A stretch of DNA of 64,000 bases from Progne subis subis (Eukaryota > Chordata > Aves > Passeriformes > Hirundinidae), in contig JAKJHU010000156.1 of NCBI GenBank assembly GCA_022316685.1, positions 620,001 to 684,000 on the forward strand. The letters are read 5' to 3'. Of this stretch, positions 11,204 through 24,213 are shown one piece after another. Position 1 is the stretch's first letter. Each line of letters starts with the position of its first letter. The notes beneath the pieces are model-generated. The model made no database searches. It had not been told where the DNA came from and saw only the letters and a list, made by a program, of their open reading frames with translations. A program made the position numbers and the translations under genes.

Positions 11204-14200
11204 ACAGGGTTCTTACCTCAGGCTGTGGGAATGCGTCACTGCTGGTTCACAGCCTGGGGCACTCTGGCCTGAAGGAGGTCAGCACCAAGCTTTTCCATTT
11301 TATTTTTTCCCTCTAACACTGTTTTATATCGGGAAGCACAAGACTATATTTGCCTTCTGCCAAAGCGAGCTGGCATTTTGCTGCAGCACCCTCTGTGCTC
11401 CCAATTGTCTGCGATCCATGTGTAATCCTACCCAGCTTGGGAGCTTTCCTGCCAAAGGGGAAGAAGGCACGAACGGAGGGGAGACGTGATCAGACAGAAA
11501 GGCACCTCCAGCTCGGACACGGAGAGCCTAAAGCAGGGAGGCACACCCAAGGTTAACAACATGTTGCTCCACCAGCTTCTATCTAATCTTGGAAAACGTC
11601 CTCCGCCGCGAAGAAAAATGGGAAAGTGATTATGTGCCTTGAAATAAGGTCTTGCTCCACTGTCTAGACAGCTTTAAAAAACATCAAGCTGGGGTGTTCC
11701 TATTTATGAAAAATGCAGCTGCAGTGCTGCCTTCCGCGGGCGAGGGAAGCGAGCAGTGCACTTGAGGTCATTTGGCTGCTCGCTGAGCCTGTCCATGGGA
11801 ATTTATTCCTCTCTCCTTTCTGCTTTATTTGTTTTATTCCTTCTGCTTCCAACCTGCCATCCCCGGCCCTCTGGGCCGCTGGGCTGTGTCCTTGGGGGCC
11901 GTTGGCAGCGGGACAGCCCATTGGAAACGGATCCCTCTGAGGGTCCGTGAGCCAGGATGGCTGCTGGGTGCTAATTCAGGCTTTTTCCTTCCCAGATTAT
12001 TGCCGTAGGGATGACTGCCCGGAGCACAACTGCAGACAACCGCCAGAGCCTTAAGAGAGTCTCTTATAACCTCTCCTTTAAACTGGAAGAATTTCATTTG
12101 CCCTAAATGCAACCTCAGCAATTCCCCTCCGCCTTTTTTTTCCCCCATAGTGTGTAGGGCTGGACCTTTTTTCCTGGTGGGATCTAGGCAGGCGGAATCT
12201 GGTGCTGAAACAGACTGGGGCAGGATTTGCAGCAGGAGCCACGCAGCTCAGCACCCCCTGCTAATGGGACCCAGCACCACATTCCTGCTCAACCTTGGAT
12301 GGTCTGGGAAAAAAAAAAAAGTAAAAGAAACAACCCTACTGCTCACGGGGCTGTGTCCTACAAAAGGGGGAAATGGGTCAGCGGATCTGTTAATCCCAGC
12401 TTGATCTAAAGTCTCCGGGACAGGTGGCAACCTTCATTTAATGGAACAATGAGATCATTAGGAATTGGTAATGAACTGTAGTGCAGCCATGAAAGTAGGT
12501 CACCCTTACCCCAGGAACACTTCAGTCTGTCCCCATTCATGTGCAGCAGCAGAGATGGCCGGGGGCAGGGTGACAGCTCCATCCTGGGATTTGCTAAACC
12601 AGATGATTTTAGGAACAGAGCGGAGCAAATGCTCTGGACACGAAATGGGTTAGATCATCTCAAGTAATGAAATGACTTAAAAATGGGCTGGTTCAGATTT
12701 AGGTGTTGAGTCCCGCTGGCCAAAGGCTGCCCATGATTTGTGAGGAGGGTGGTGTTGGAAGAACCAGCCTCAAGCCAGGGACAGTGATCACCCAGGAGGA
12801 AAAGGGAAGAGATTCTTTCCTAATTCTCACGGGAAGACTTCCCCCCCACCCCAAGCATCACACAGATCCCTATTTCTACAAACCGAGGGCCTCCCAGGAG
12901 GTCTCTCCTCACTGCAGCACTCTGAGCTGAAGGTGGTGCTTTCATCCCCCAGCTTTTCCTTTCAGATGCTTTCCCTGTCACCTTCAGCAACTTTGGGTGC
13001 TCCTGGGTTGAAGCGATCCTGGACACCTTTAACCTGCCCAAGCTCCCAAAGCCTTGCGCATCAAATATGATCCGCATCTATGAATTTTTTTCTTCTCCCA
13101 CTGACCCCTCGTGGATGAAACCCTAGTGCTTGTGGTTAAGACTAAAAATCTGAAAATCTTCTGTTCTTCCCTCCACCCTCATTAGCTCCCAAATGCTGGC
13201 ACTCCTATAGCCTCCTGCAAATTTATGAACCACCAAGCAGGCAGCCTGCTGCCCTGCAGGAGGGTAGAGGTTTGCTCAGCCAGTGAGAGCCCCAAGAGCT
13301 GAAGATAGGAAAGGTTAAGAAAATATTTTGCTCAAGATACAATAAGCAGTAGTGGAGTTTGGAAGGCTATTTCATTTTCCATTTTTTTTTTTAAGGGATA
13401 TTCAAGCAAGCATTTTATAAATATTTATAGACAAGGAACTGTGCTAAAATAACACTTGAGGGCTGGTTTGAACTCCTCCAGGAAATTGAGGTGGTGCATG
13501 GTCCCCATGTGCCTCTTGTGTGTTGTTAGTGAGGATCCTCCTGCTCTGCATTTCCAGGGACAAGCTTCAGCTGTTGTCCATATTAACTGGAGATTCTGCA
13601 TTTTATCCCCGTGGATGTGTGATTCCAGGGGGTGCTGGGCTTTTGCATTTTATCCCCATGGATGTGTGATTCCAGGGGGTGCTGGGCTTTTGCATTTTAT
13701 CCCCATGGATGTGTGATTCCAGGGGGTGCTGGGCTTTTGCATTTTATCCCCGTGGATATGTGATTCCAGGGGGTGCTGGGGGAGTGACCAGTCTCCCTCA
13801 GCTCTGCCTGCTGTGCCTTGAGGTGTCTGTCCCATAAATTCAGCAGAGGGCCCCCACAATCTTGACCCTCAACCCCACCAAAGTCTTTTTAAACCCAACC
13901 CACCCCACTGATGATTGTCATTGCTCCCCACGAGCACATCAGGGGACCAGGAATGCCACCACTGGCAACCAAGCCAAAGGAACAGGTCTCTTTTTGTCCC
14001 CCTTCATGGGGTCAAGCTCCACGAACCCTCCCTTCCCTCCACAGATGGAGGTGGTTGTCCATGTCCTCTCCTCCTGAGCACGAGTGCTGTAGTCTTCACC
14101 AACACTTAAAAATTTCAGGAGGGGAGGGATCCTTCCTCTCCCTTCCCAGTTTTCCTCTTCTTGTTGATATTTTCTGTGCTTCTCTTCATCTGCCCACAGC

Positions 14201-15465
14201 TCCAGGCTTTTTTTCCATCCATGCTCCTGTGATCCCCGAGCTGCTGTGTGAGGAAATCCTGCCCATGTCCTGCCGGATGGAATCTGCACATCGTTTGCTG
14301 GAGGAATGGGACAGAAACCAGAAAATGCTTCAGGCTGTCTCTCCCCCCGCCCCCCGACTCCAATTTCCTGGAAAAAACAGCCTTATAGGTTGGGGAGGAA
14401 CGTGAAGATCCTGCTGGAGCTTGGAGAGGAGAAGGACTGGACCGCTGGTGACACCTTTGGTGCAGCCAGCTGGGCTCTCCTGTCTCAGGTGAGCTGGCGC
14501 TGGGGGCAAAAGGGACAGTGGCTTGGGGCGACACATGGAAAAACTTGGGAACTGTCAAAGGCAGAGGGATGGAATCCCTCTCACAATAAGGGCTGATTTC
14601 TTTGTATTACTGAGAAAGGGGTAGCCTCGATAGGCGTCCATGTATGGCTGAGCTGCTGAAAAATACGTTTTTCACCTTTTGGGGAAGATGGGAGAGGGTC
14701 CTGTGTGTGCCTTTGGCTGTGACCGGGCTCTGGCAATTCCAGTCCCTTGGCACCAGTCCTTCCTCTCAGCTCCTCCAGTTCTGAGGATTTAATAAAGTGG
14801 AATATCCATCTTGCTCTGTAATGCAAACACTGCAGAGGGCCAGGCAGCTGATAAGGAATCACTTCTTGGTTTAATGAGGAGACTCAACATAAACTCAAGA
14901 GTGTGCAGGAAAAAGGAAAACATTTCAGAGGGTGTCTGCAATGGAACATTTCTGGCACTTAAAAAAGCACAAAGCGAGCACGGTTCACGTCTGTAAACAT
15001 TTTCAGCTTCCTTTCAATAAAAATGTAATGACCAATAAATTTAAACTGAACAACAAAAACTTTCTGTAAATGTACAGTGAGCAGTTTGGTCTAGAAAAAA
15101 TTTTCAAGAGCGAAGAAACCCCATCCAGGTGAGTTTGGGGGTTTGTTTGTTATTGTCTCCCCACGGCTCAGCATTAAATAAATGAGTGATTAAAAGCACC
15201 AAGAACCCAGGAGTGTTTCACCTGGTCCAGTGATGTTGCAGTGACTCTTTGAGGTCCAGCCAAAAAATCAGGTTTGCTGGACTTGAGCTGGGCACTGGCT
15301 GTGCTTCCAGGCAAATGTTGAATTCTTGGATTCTTTCCCACTGTTCTCAGCCAAGTGTGTGCCCAGATGGAAGGATGGTGGTGTTGGATTCCTTATTAGG
15401 CATCTCCTTTTCAAGCTCTGATGTCAAATTGGGGGATAAGTGTGGGTGGAGAGGGACTGTGTAGT
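11204..15465. other. Intergenic DNA without a recognised gene
   Basis: Holds the 47-bp minisatellite and nothing else recognised. Open frames up to 164 aa near 13.9-14.4 kb overlap on both strands and look non-coding. Confidence 0.55.
13598..13781. repeat. 47-bp minisatellite, about 3.9 copies
   Basis: Units start at 13598, 13645, 13692 and 13739, each opening GCATTTTATCCCC and containing GTGTGATTCCAGGGGGTGCT (GATATGTG in the last). Copies differ at one or two bases, so the array is young. Confidence 0.95.
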
Positions 15466-15693
15466 GACAGAGGAATGGCTTCAAAGTGGCAGAGGGCAGG
15501 GTTAGGTTGGATATTAGGAGAAAATTCCTGACTCTGAACAAGTTGCCCAGAGAAGTTGTGGCTGCCCCGTCCCTGGAAATGCTCAAGGCTGGGTTGGGTG
15601 GAGCTCCAGTGGAAGGTATCCCTGTCCCAGGCAGGTGGGTGGAACTGGGTGATCTTTAAGGACCCTTTCAACCCAAGCCATTCTGGCATTCAC
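15466..15693 (+). mobile_element. CR1 LINE fragment with 3' end
   Basis: GGGTTAGGTTGGATATTAGG, AGTTGCCCAGAGAAGTTGTG and ACCCTTTCAACCCAAGCCAT appear in CR1 order. Confidence 0.9.
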
Positions 15694-18477
15694 AACTTTA
15701 TGGAAAGGAGAGGATTAAAACACCAGCTGGGACATTGGAGTGCCGTGGTCTCATGGAAGCTCTCCAGGGTCAGCACGGAGCAGGGGTGACCAGCCCTTGG
15801 CCACGAGGCCCGAAATCCTCCTCACGGGCTCTTGAGCAGAAGAGGAGCTGGCAGCTAAAAGGAGCAGAAAGATGCCAGGGCGCTGACCTTGGCTTGAAAA
15901 CAGTTAGTTTGGAAAGGAGATTAAAACAGAGGATATTTTTACGACTGCGATGAATATCCAGAGTTGATTCTGCTTCCAGAGCAGGAGGGCAACTCTAATT
16001 ATTTGTCTCAGGGAATTGGCAGGTTCCTGATATTGGCGCTGAAGTGTTTCCTCTTCACGTGCACACAGAGACTCTGAGCGATGATATTGTCTCTTCTCTG
16101 GAGCCCTGGCAGTGCTGCTGCTAAATCAGCCCCTTTGGAAAGAGAGAATTTGGCAGCTTATCCCATGGTGTGGTCAGAGTGGGGGTTCGGGGATGTGTTC
16201 TCTTATCTCTGCCTCAAAGTTTAGTCTGTAATCACTTAAACTCCCCTCTGAGCTGAGAGGGCGTTGGGTTGCACCTGTGCTCCTCGATTTAAATGGGTTT
16301 TTGTAATTCATCATTTAGGTTAATATTGATTGTGAGCAAAACCCCCTCTTGATGGGGAAAACTGTAGGAGGTGTTGGCAGAGGTTCACTGGAGAGATGGA
16401 TGGGATGGGATACTTGGCGAGGTGGCCAAGCTCGACTGGAATTTCCTTGGTGTCTTTGCAGGAAAAGAAGACCAAAACCTTTCCTTGAAACAAGTGATCA
16501 AGCTTTCTGTGCCACCCGGAATACACAATTCCCTTTTGATATTAACATTATTTAGTCCTCTGCAGCTTTATTTTGATAATACATCAGTTTGGGAAGGAAA
16601 AGGCCACTTGGTAAAAAAAAAAAAGAAACAACAAACAACCCGACCCAAACCAAATGTTTCCGCTCCCTCAGGAATGTCTTTCCCTTTATAACAAACAACT
16701 GGTTGACACTTTCAACTCAAATGGACAAATAGATTCCATCTCCCAAGCACATTTTTCCAAATTCTTTTCTGGAAATAGGTTGCCTCTTGCCTGATTTTTT
16801 TACAAATGCCACGGATTTCAGAATCCGGCTTCTCCAGTTCTTAGTTTCACCAGATATTGAGCAGTAGAACCTCGTTATATTTCCATAGAGATAGCAGTGA
16901 AATTCAATACAAATTTAAAATTTATAGGACAAACATGGGACATTTTTGTGGTTTATCACATTTGAGGTCTATGGGAATTCCTTCTCAGTTGGCATTCTTA
17001 AGGAAAGCCTTAAAACATTGGGAAAAAAAAAGTGTATTTTAAAATGTTTACATATGGGGACACGTAGTCAAATGTAGCAGAGATGCTTTTTTTATTAACC
17101 AGATGGTAACTTCTTATTTACATTTCCCACATAAAACCATCTGTGCTTGAACTGGGGAGATGCTCCAGTTGGGAGTTTGGCTGCAGGGGGTGGATTTGTT
17201 ACATCCAATTTTCTCCTCTCATCAGAGCGGAATATGTAACACTTGTTTTATTTAACCTTGCTTTAATTAGAGGGTTACAAAAGCGCAGTTGGCTCTCCCA
17301 TGCAGTTGCTGACACTCTGGATTTTTCCTGCTTTTAGATAAAACTCAGATTCCTTGCCTTGTCTCCCCTTGATGTCGAAGTTGCTTCCTCTGTTTCCATC
17401 CCGTGCCTCCCTCATCCAGCCTTCTCCACCACTAAATCCCCCTTTCTTGGTGTGAAATCCCGGTTCTGCTGAAGTCAGTGGAAGTCTTGACATCAGTTCC
17501 AGCAAGGTCAGGATTTCTCCCTGGGTGTTTATTTACTTTAATCACTCCCAGCCTGTCGCTCTGTCCAACTTTTCCCGGAGCCAAGTTCAACACTTCCCAC
17601 TCCACTATCTCTGTCACTCTTCTATGAGCTCCCTCCAAATTAAAATGCTGGGTGCCCAGAATGCTCAGTGCTGTTTCAGGTGTTCGCTAAGCAGTAACCT
17701 CATGGAAATACTACCCCGTTTTTTTCTTTTTTTTTTTCTTCTTTTTGCTGTCAGCTTCACTGGGTTGTTTGCTTTTCTCTTTTTTCCCCCCTTGTTTTGG
17801 TGGCGTATTACGCTGCATTTTCATGCCTTTAATAAAGATGGACAAGAATACCAGACCTAACAGTGACCTCCCAATGGAATCCACCAGCTCTGCCAACTCT
17901 GTGCTCTGTTGGTTGCCTTTTTCGCTTTTCCTCCCATCCAGTTCTTATCCTTCATGGGCCATTTCCACCCAGGCCAATTTGAATCCATCCTGTGTGATCT
18001 GAGGAGACACCAAACTGGAAGCTTCATCCTAGTAAAAATCCCATCCATGTGGGAACCAGATGTTGTCATCTGTAAAAATTTTTGTAATTCAGAAAGGAAT
18101 TTAGAGGAAAATTTGTTTCCCTTACATGTCAAAAATTTAATTTGAACAAAAAGTGATTTTAAAAAATAATTTAAAAAATCACTGATAAAAATTGTCTGAA
18201 TTACATTTTTGATGCTAATTTGATTTATCTAAGCTTGTACAAAACTTAAATGAAAAACTCAGACTAATTGGATAAAATCAAGCCTGTAAACTCTGATAAA
18301 ATCAAGCTGGTCCGACACAATGCTCTCGAAAATTCAGGTAATTCCACAGAACATAATTTCCCAGTAGAAAACTACCTGATGAGACCAGTTGTGACTAAGA
18401 GCAGTAGCCTAAATAGGTGCATTTTTTCCCTTAACCCCACAAATGCCTCTCATTTCCTGGAAAAACAAAACAAAACA

Positions 18478-18508
<31 letters not shown>

Positions 18509-19425
18509 CAAAAAACAAAAACAAAAACAAACAAAAAAAAAACCCCCACAAAAAAAACCCCACCAAAACAAAAAAAACAAAAAAACAACCACGTTTTCAG
18601 AGTTGTGTAGCATTTCTCATCTCAAGGGTTTTATTCCTTCCAAATCTGCCACAGGAAACAAGAGTATGCTTGGGAAGGAGGGGTTACAAACCGGGCTGCA
18701 ACTGTCTTAACACTCAGCATGGAGCATCCTTTCCTGGGGCTTTCCCATCTCCTGGACTTTATTGGTATTCAGGGATAATTTGAGGCTGGCTGTGGCTTGC
18801 TTGAGGAGGGTTGTGCTGGGAATCTCAGCCAGGGTCAAAGCTTCCCGTTTGCTTTGGCACGTGTGGTCTGAGTGTAGTGGGATGAGCCACTGGCCACCAC
18901 CTTCCCTCCGTGTCCTGGCCATTTTCCTTGGATGCTGGCCAGCAGTTCCTGCTGGACTCGTGTTCCAGGGCTGTGTTTGAACTCCCCCTCCGTCATCCTG
19001 AGCATCCAGATGTGACAGATCCATAGCAGATCCACGCTGCAGATGCTGGATATTGGCTGCAGCTGAGGTAAATATTATTCCTACATCCCAACGAGGGTGA
19101 AATAACATCTCCAGAGGGTTTGGAGGAGAGATGGAGGAGACTCAGTTTGTCATGGGCTGCCCTTGGGCTCCTTTCTTTCCTCCTCCTCTTCTCAGGAAGG
19201 GAAAAACCCAGCCTGCTAGGAAAGGGATTTCAACTCTCCCTTGGATCCTGGTCAGGAAAACAGAGCACTTTGTTTGTGATGGCAGCCTCCACCAAAACGG
19301 CTCAGGGGCCAAATTAGGGCTGAGGAGGAAATTCATCCTCTCCAAAGATGAAAGGTCTGCTTGATTTCTTCCCTCTCTCTGCTGGTTCCCATGCATGCCT
19401 CCCTCTGCTTGATGGATGAAGAATG
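15694..19425. other. Intergenic AT-rich DNA
   Basis: AT-rich stretches at 16.84-17.13 and 18.08-18.33 kb with homeodomain-type words might be regulatory; the (CAAAA)n tract follows. No exon was seen. Confidence 0.5.
18461..18597. repeat. (CAAAA)n-type A-rich microsatellite
   Basis: Runs of CAAAA, CAAAAA and AACCCC-interrupted A tracts over about 135 bp. Confidence 0.95.
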
Positions 19426-19690
19426 AGAATCATGGAATTATAGAATGTCCTGAGATGGAAGAGACCCACAAGAATCATTGAGCCCAGCCCCTGGCCCTGC
19501 ACAGACACCCCAACAATCCCACCCTGTGCATCCCTGAGAGCATTGTCCAAACCCTCCTGGAGCTCTGGCAGGGTTGGGAATGTGCCCCTTCCCTGGGGAG
19601 CCTGGGCAGTGCCCAGCACCCTCTGGGGAGGAACCTTTCCTTGATCTCCAGCCTGAGCCTGCCCTGGCACAGCCTCAGCCATTCCCTGTG
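19426..19690 (-). mobile_element. CR1 LINE fragment (different subfamily)
   Basis: ATCATGGAATTATAGAATGT, GACACCCCAACAATCCCACC and CCCTTCCCTGGGGAGCCTGG are the inverted 3' end of a CR1 subfamily with the CCCTGAGAGCATTGTCC block. Confidence 0.9.
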
Positions 19691-22062
19691 GCGCTATTCC
19701 GGCACCCCAGGAGGTTCTGGGATCCCATATCTGGGAGGATATGGGACCACACACACCCCTTAAATGAAAGGCTGTTGGCTACTTGTGTGCTGAACCCATT
19801 TGCCTCCTACTCAGCTGTTAACCCCATAGCTCCAAACTGGGATAACCTTTCCCTTCTCGTACTTTTCCCTTGCCTTCTCTCTCAGGGTGTTTCCTGGCTC
19901 CCTCCCCACCTCCAAGGCAGAGCCTGATAACAGCCTGGAAGGGAGGGCAGGAAAGTATGGACTCACTAAATTGGTAAAAACCTTTCCATGAATTACGAGT
20001 TCAGGGAAGATCTGGGAAGGTCTTTTCCATACCATTTTCCAGGAGTGGCAGCTTTGGAAAGGAAGCTTTAATTTGGAGATTTTCTCTTCTAGCCAGATCA
20101 GGGTTTTGTGATGAGCTAGCAAATCCCAAAATGCTGTGCACTTACACAGGTGAGTAAGCAGTGCTCAGTGGGACCCTCTCCCACCCTCTCTTGTTCGGGG
20201 TGGCCTGATGTTCACGTTTTATTTGAAAATGTTCCTATTTGGGTAAGTTTTCAAATTTTTTAAAAAAATTATTTTTAGTTGGAAGGCACAAGTTTTGAAA
20301 CAGCTCAAAAAGCAGATACAAAACTGAGCTGGAAACCCCCGTTTTGGGCAGATCTGGTTCTCAGCTTGTTTACTACACTTACTAACATATTCCTAAAATC
20401 TCAGGCAACCTGAGATAATGTGTTCCAGCATGAACCTGAAATGGAAATGGAAGTTTCTTGCCACTTCTCTTTGAAATGAGGATCATTTCAGTGGAATCAT
20501 TTCAGTGCTGGCATCATTTCACTGCCATCATTTTCTGCCTGTTAATGTTGTTTTACCCTCTTTGGGGTTCCATTCCCTCTCTGTTCCCATAGGGAACATA
20601 GTACCTACCTAGTACAGCCTGTCATCCTTGAAGTGAACATCCCAAGGGCTTAAAATCCCTTCCTTGGGCTGTGAGGGCATTCTGTGCAGCTTGGGCATGG
20701 CTCCCAGGCAAAGCCAGTCTCACTTTCCATCAGACAGCACAGGCAGAAATCCCTGTCCTAAAATCCAGCCCCCCACAATCTGTGTTTGATCTGGTGCCTG
20801 TTAGTCTTGTGAGTGTGGGATTTTACATCCCTGGAGGTCCTGGGGGAATGCCACCTCCTCCTGCCCCGAGGAACCCCCAGCAGGGCCATCCCCCAGTCCT
20901 GAGATCAGGTGTTTTGCTGCCATCCAGCACTCAGTCAGCGCTGACACCTGCAGCTCCTGCGCCTTATTTATGGCCAGGACACGACATCCAAAGCAAATTA
21001 TGCCTGGGGTCCCTCTCCCCCTTCCCCTGCACAGGGCTCCAGATGGGGGGAACCGGGATTCCCAGGGATCCCGGATGATGATGGATCACCTGGAGGGGTG
21101 ATGGCTCTCAGCCAAGCCCTAACCTGTTTAGTCTGATGGGCAAAGCCAGCTCAAACAATTGGGAGCTCAGCTTTGAACACCGGGGCTGAGGCATCCCCCG
21201 TGCTCCTCCGCAAATAAATCACAGTTCAAAGCAGCTGGGGCTGTGGCAGGGGGGATATTTGACCATGGGATAGTGTGTTTCCAACTCTCAGCCCTCATAA
21301 AACTCCAGAGGGGGGCAGAGAAGCTGCCAAAAGTGTGTCTCAGGTGGGGTGGGTGGAGGGCCGGGCTAACCCGGTACCTGTGGGTGGAGGGAAGGTGAGA
21401 ACAGGAAAAGCAAGGGGATCCCAACTCCAGCTGGCCGTTCTTTAAGTGGCAAATCTATCCCAAGGGGTCACTTCATGGATTTCATTTATGGCTGTTGCTG
21501 CCCTACATCATCTCTGAGAAGAGAAGTGCCACTTTGGGTTTGTATATCTTTCACTGACATGTATATTTAGCACTCATTAACCACTTACCTTGGGCTAATA
21601 ACTCAACTTTTGTTCCAAATTTCCTCTTTTCCGTGAGTTCTTGGAGCCAGAGACCACTCTTGACAGATTCATTTCAGTTCTGTCTGCTATAGTGTTTTAG
21701 CTGGTTTGAGCAATATTTGCCATGTTGTTTTTCGAAATGATTAGTCAGAGTCAAGCCATCCCATTGCTTTAAACCTGCAAATGATTCTTGCCCATTTCAC
21801 CTAAAAGCAAATTCAGAACATTTGTTGATTTTTACAAGGAAAAAAAACTAATTAATTCACTTTATCTTGCTGCTTTAGCCAAGCTGTTTGCAATTAGCTT
21901 TGTTGTTCCTGTCCAAATTCTTTTCTGCTCTTGTTACTGGGTGTTTTCATTGTTTTGTTCCATCTTCAATAGGCCTGATGGTTTGTTTTCCATCTATTTA
22001 ACCTTTGTCAGCACATAAACTCCCAGAACTGACAGGACCTGGAGCGTGTAGTCCTCACACAG

Positions 22063-22123
22063 TGTCTTTTTTTGTTCGTGTTTTAACTCAAATGTCTTTT
22101 TTTGGTTGGTGTTTTAACTCAAA
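22063..22123. repeat. Two-copy 30-bp tandem duplication
   Basis: TGTCTTTTTTTG-TTCGTG / TGTCTTTTTTTGGTTGGTG, each followed by TTTTAACTCAAA; the copies start at 22063 and 22093. Confidence 0.88.
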
Positions 22124-23161
22124 TGCACTTAAGCCCACGCTTAAACCTGACTTCAGCATGATCTAAGCCTGTGTCAAATAAATTTAGGCAGGATTGGGGC
22201 TGTTTCCTACAAAAGCACCCGAGGCAGGAGGGGTTCTGAGCCTGGCACAGCCGTGGCAGGAAATACCCAGCTCTGCTTCTCTGTGATTTCCTGTCCACAT
22301 AAAACTGAAATTGCTGCAATGAGTCAAATCAAATATAGACTGAACCTCTGGGTTTTCCCCCCCTTAAATGAAAACTGAACTCTCAGAGGATCAGGTTGGC
22401 TGCTAAACCCAAACCAGAATCAAATTCGAGGCACACTACTTTAAAAAAAATAAATAAAATAAAAGAAAAAAAGAGTTCAAGTTGCTTTGCCGTGCCCAGA
22501 TCGGGGGCAGTCCCTCCTTGGATGAGCTCGACACACGTGGGGTCCCCAGAAGGGGAGTCTGGCATCTCCCCTCCTTGGCTGCTGGGCAGGAACCTGTCTG
22601 GGCCGTCAAAGTTTCCTCATCCCACCTTGGGGAATGTTTTGATTTCAGCAGATCAGCAAATGTTCTTCAAGAAGTGCTTTGCTGTTGGGTTTAGTGGTTG
22701 TAGGTGTTTTTTATCCTCGTTATTTCCACTGCTCCGCTGTGGGATGAGGGATGTTGCACATGCACAAGGAATCCTCCACGGACAGCAGGAAAGCAATAAA
22801 CAGCCCAGGCTGAGGAGGAAGTGGATGGAAACCCAACCCAGGAAAATAAGAAGTGAAGGATTCAGCTTTGGCTTGACTCTGTGCCCAGAGATGCTGAGAG
22901 CTGTGCTGTCACTGGCAGCAGCAGGCTTAGGCTTTGGAGAAACCTGGTCCTAGAGCAATGCAGGGTTTATTCAAGCCCATTGCCATTTTTTGTTTCCCCA
23001 TTAACTCTTTTTTTCCCAGGTAATTTGCACTCCTATGCCACAAGACTCTTATTTTAAATAGCTTTGCCAGTGCCTTCAACCAAGGGCTTCTCTTTCAATC
23101 CAAAGGCTTTGTATTCATTTCCCAGGAGCTCTGTAGCAGGCAAGGACATCCCAAACAGAGT

Positions 23162-23162
23162 C

Positions 23163-23197
<35 letters not shown>

Positions 23198-23256
23198 AAA
23201 GAAAAAAGGGAAATACTGGCATGGGGATTTTTTTTTTTTTAAATTTTTTTTTTTTT
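23162..23256. repeat. (CAA)12 followed by T-rich tract
   Basis: Twelve CAA units at 23162-23197, then A-rich DNA, then two T tracts separated by AAA (23228-23256). The A- and T-rich parts could pair. Confidence 0.95.
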
Positions 23257-23924
23257 ATTTCCTTGTCATTCCGCAGTGGACCAAAACCCAGTGAAGGAGG
23301 ATGGAAGGTTTCTCCCTCTGGTTTTGGTTATTTCCTTGGGCAGAGATGCCACAGTGGCAGAGAGAAGCTGGAAGCAGAAGTCCCCAAGCTCTGGGAGTGG
23401 GGAAATCAGCCCTGCTGGGTTGCTCTGCTCCAGATCCTGCTGCAAAGCTCCCCCCGAGGCTGCAGGAATATCGCTGCCACCAGGATCCATCTGGGGAGCC
23501 TGTTTTTAAGTCTTGTTGAGCTAATTTGTGGTTTTCAGGAGAAAGTGTTGGAAAAGAGAGTAGTGTCAGGAACCCGAGCCAGACTTGCTCATTTTGGCTG
23601 GTTGTCCCTTTTCTATATTCCAACTGCTGCTGGATTTTTGGTATTTTTACTTTAAATCAAGGAAATAAGAGAAAAATGAATTAAATTAGGAAGACTTCCA
23701 TTCACTTCTCTGACTCAACAGAAGTCAACTTTGCAAAACTCTGAATCCCCCTGCTCCTTGTTTTGCTAAGTCTAAAACATATTTCACAGCGATACTGAAT
23801 TCTAAAAATTGAACCTGGGTCTAATGCCTCTTTGACATTTAAGTCAGATTAAACCTAAGAGATAGCTCCACATTCTGCAGCCTTCCAGTACCTAAAAGGG
23901 CTCCAAAGTTATGCAGGGGGACTT

Positions 23925-24213
23925 TGGACAAGCATGGAGTGAAAGCGCAAGGAGGAATGGTCTCCCACTGCCAGAGGTCAGGGTTAGATGGGATATTGGG
24001 AAGAAATCCTTCCCTGTGAGGGTGATGAGGCCCTGGCACAGGGTGCCCAGAGAAGCCGTGGCTGCCCCTCGATCCCTGGCAGTGTTCCAGGCCAGGTTGG
24101 AGGGGGCTTGGAGCAACCTGGGATAGTGGAAGATGTTCCTGCCCATGGCAGGGAGTGGTACAAGGCGACCTTTGAGGTCCCTTCCAGCCCAAACCATCCT
24201 GGGATTCTCTAAT
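23925..24213 (+). mobile_element. CR1 LINE fragment with 3' end
   Basis: GTCAGGGTTAGATGGGATAT, AGAAATCCTTCCCTGTGAGG, GCCCAGAGAAGCCGTGGCTG and CCAAACCATCCTGGGATTCT follow the CR1 consensus; well preserved. Confidence 0.92.

Larger units (their letters stand above)
19691..23924. other. Intergenic DNA without a recognised gene
   Basis: The block at about 21.53-22.02 kb is complex and AT-rich, possibly constrained. The 30-bp tandem duplication and (CAA)12 tract lie here. Confidence 0.5.

Noticed and set aside
13598..13781. Regular repeats considered as a CRISPR array
   Set aside because: Units are tandem without unique spacers, and the genome is eukaryotic; this is a minisatellite.
18268..18783. 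A 171-aa open frame with Lys/Asn/Thr runs
   Set aside because: It is a translation of the (CAAAA)n tract.
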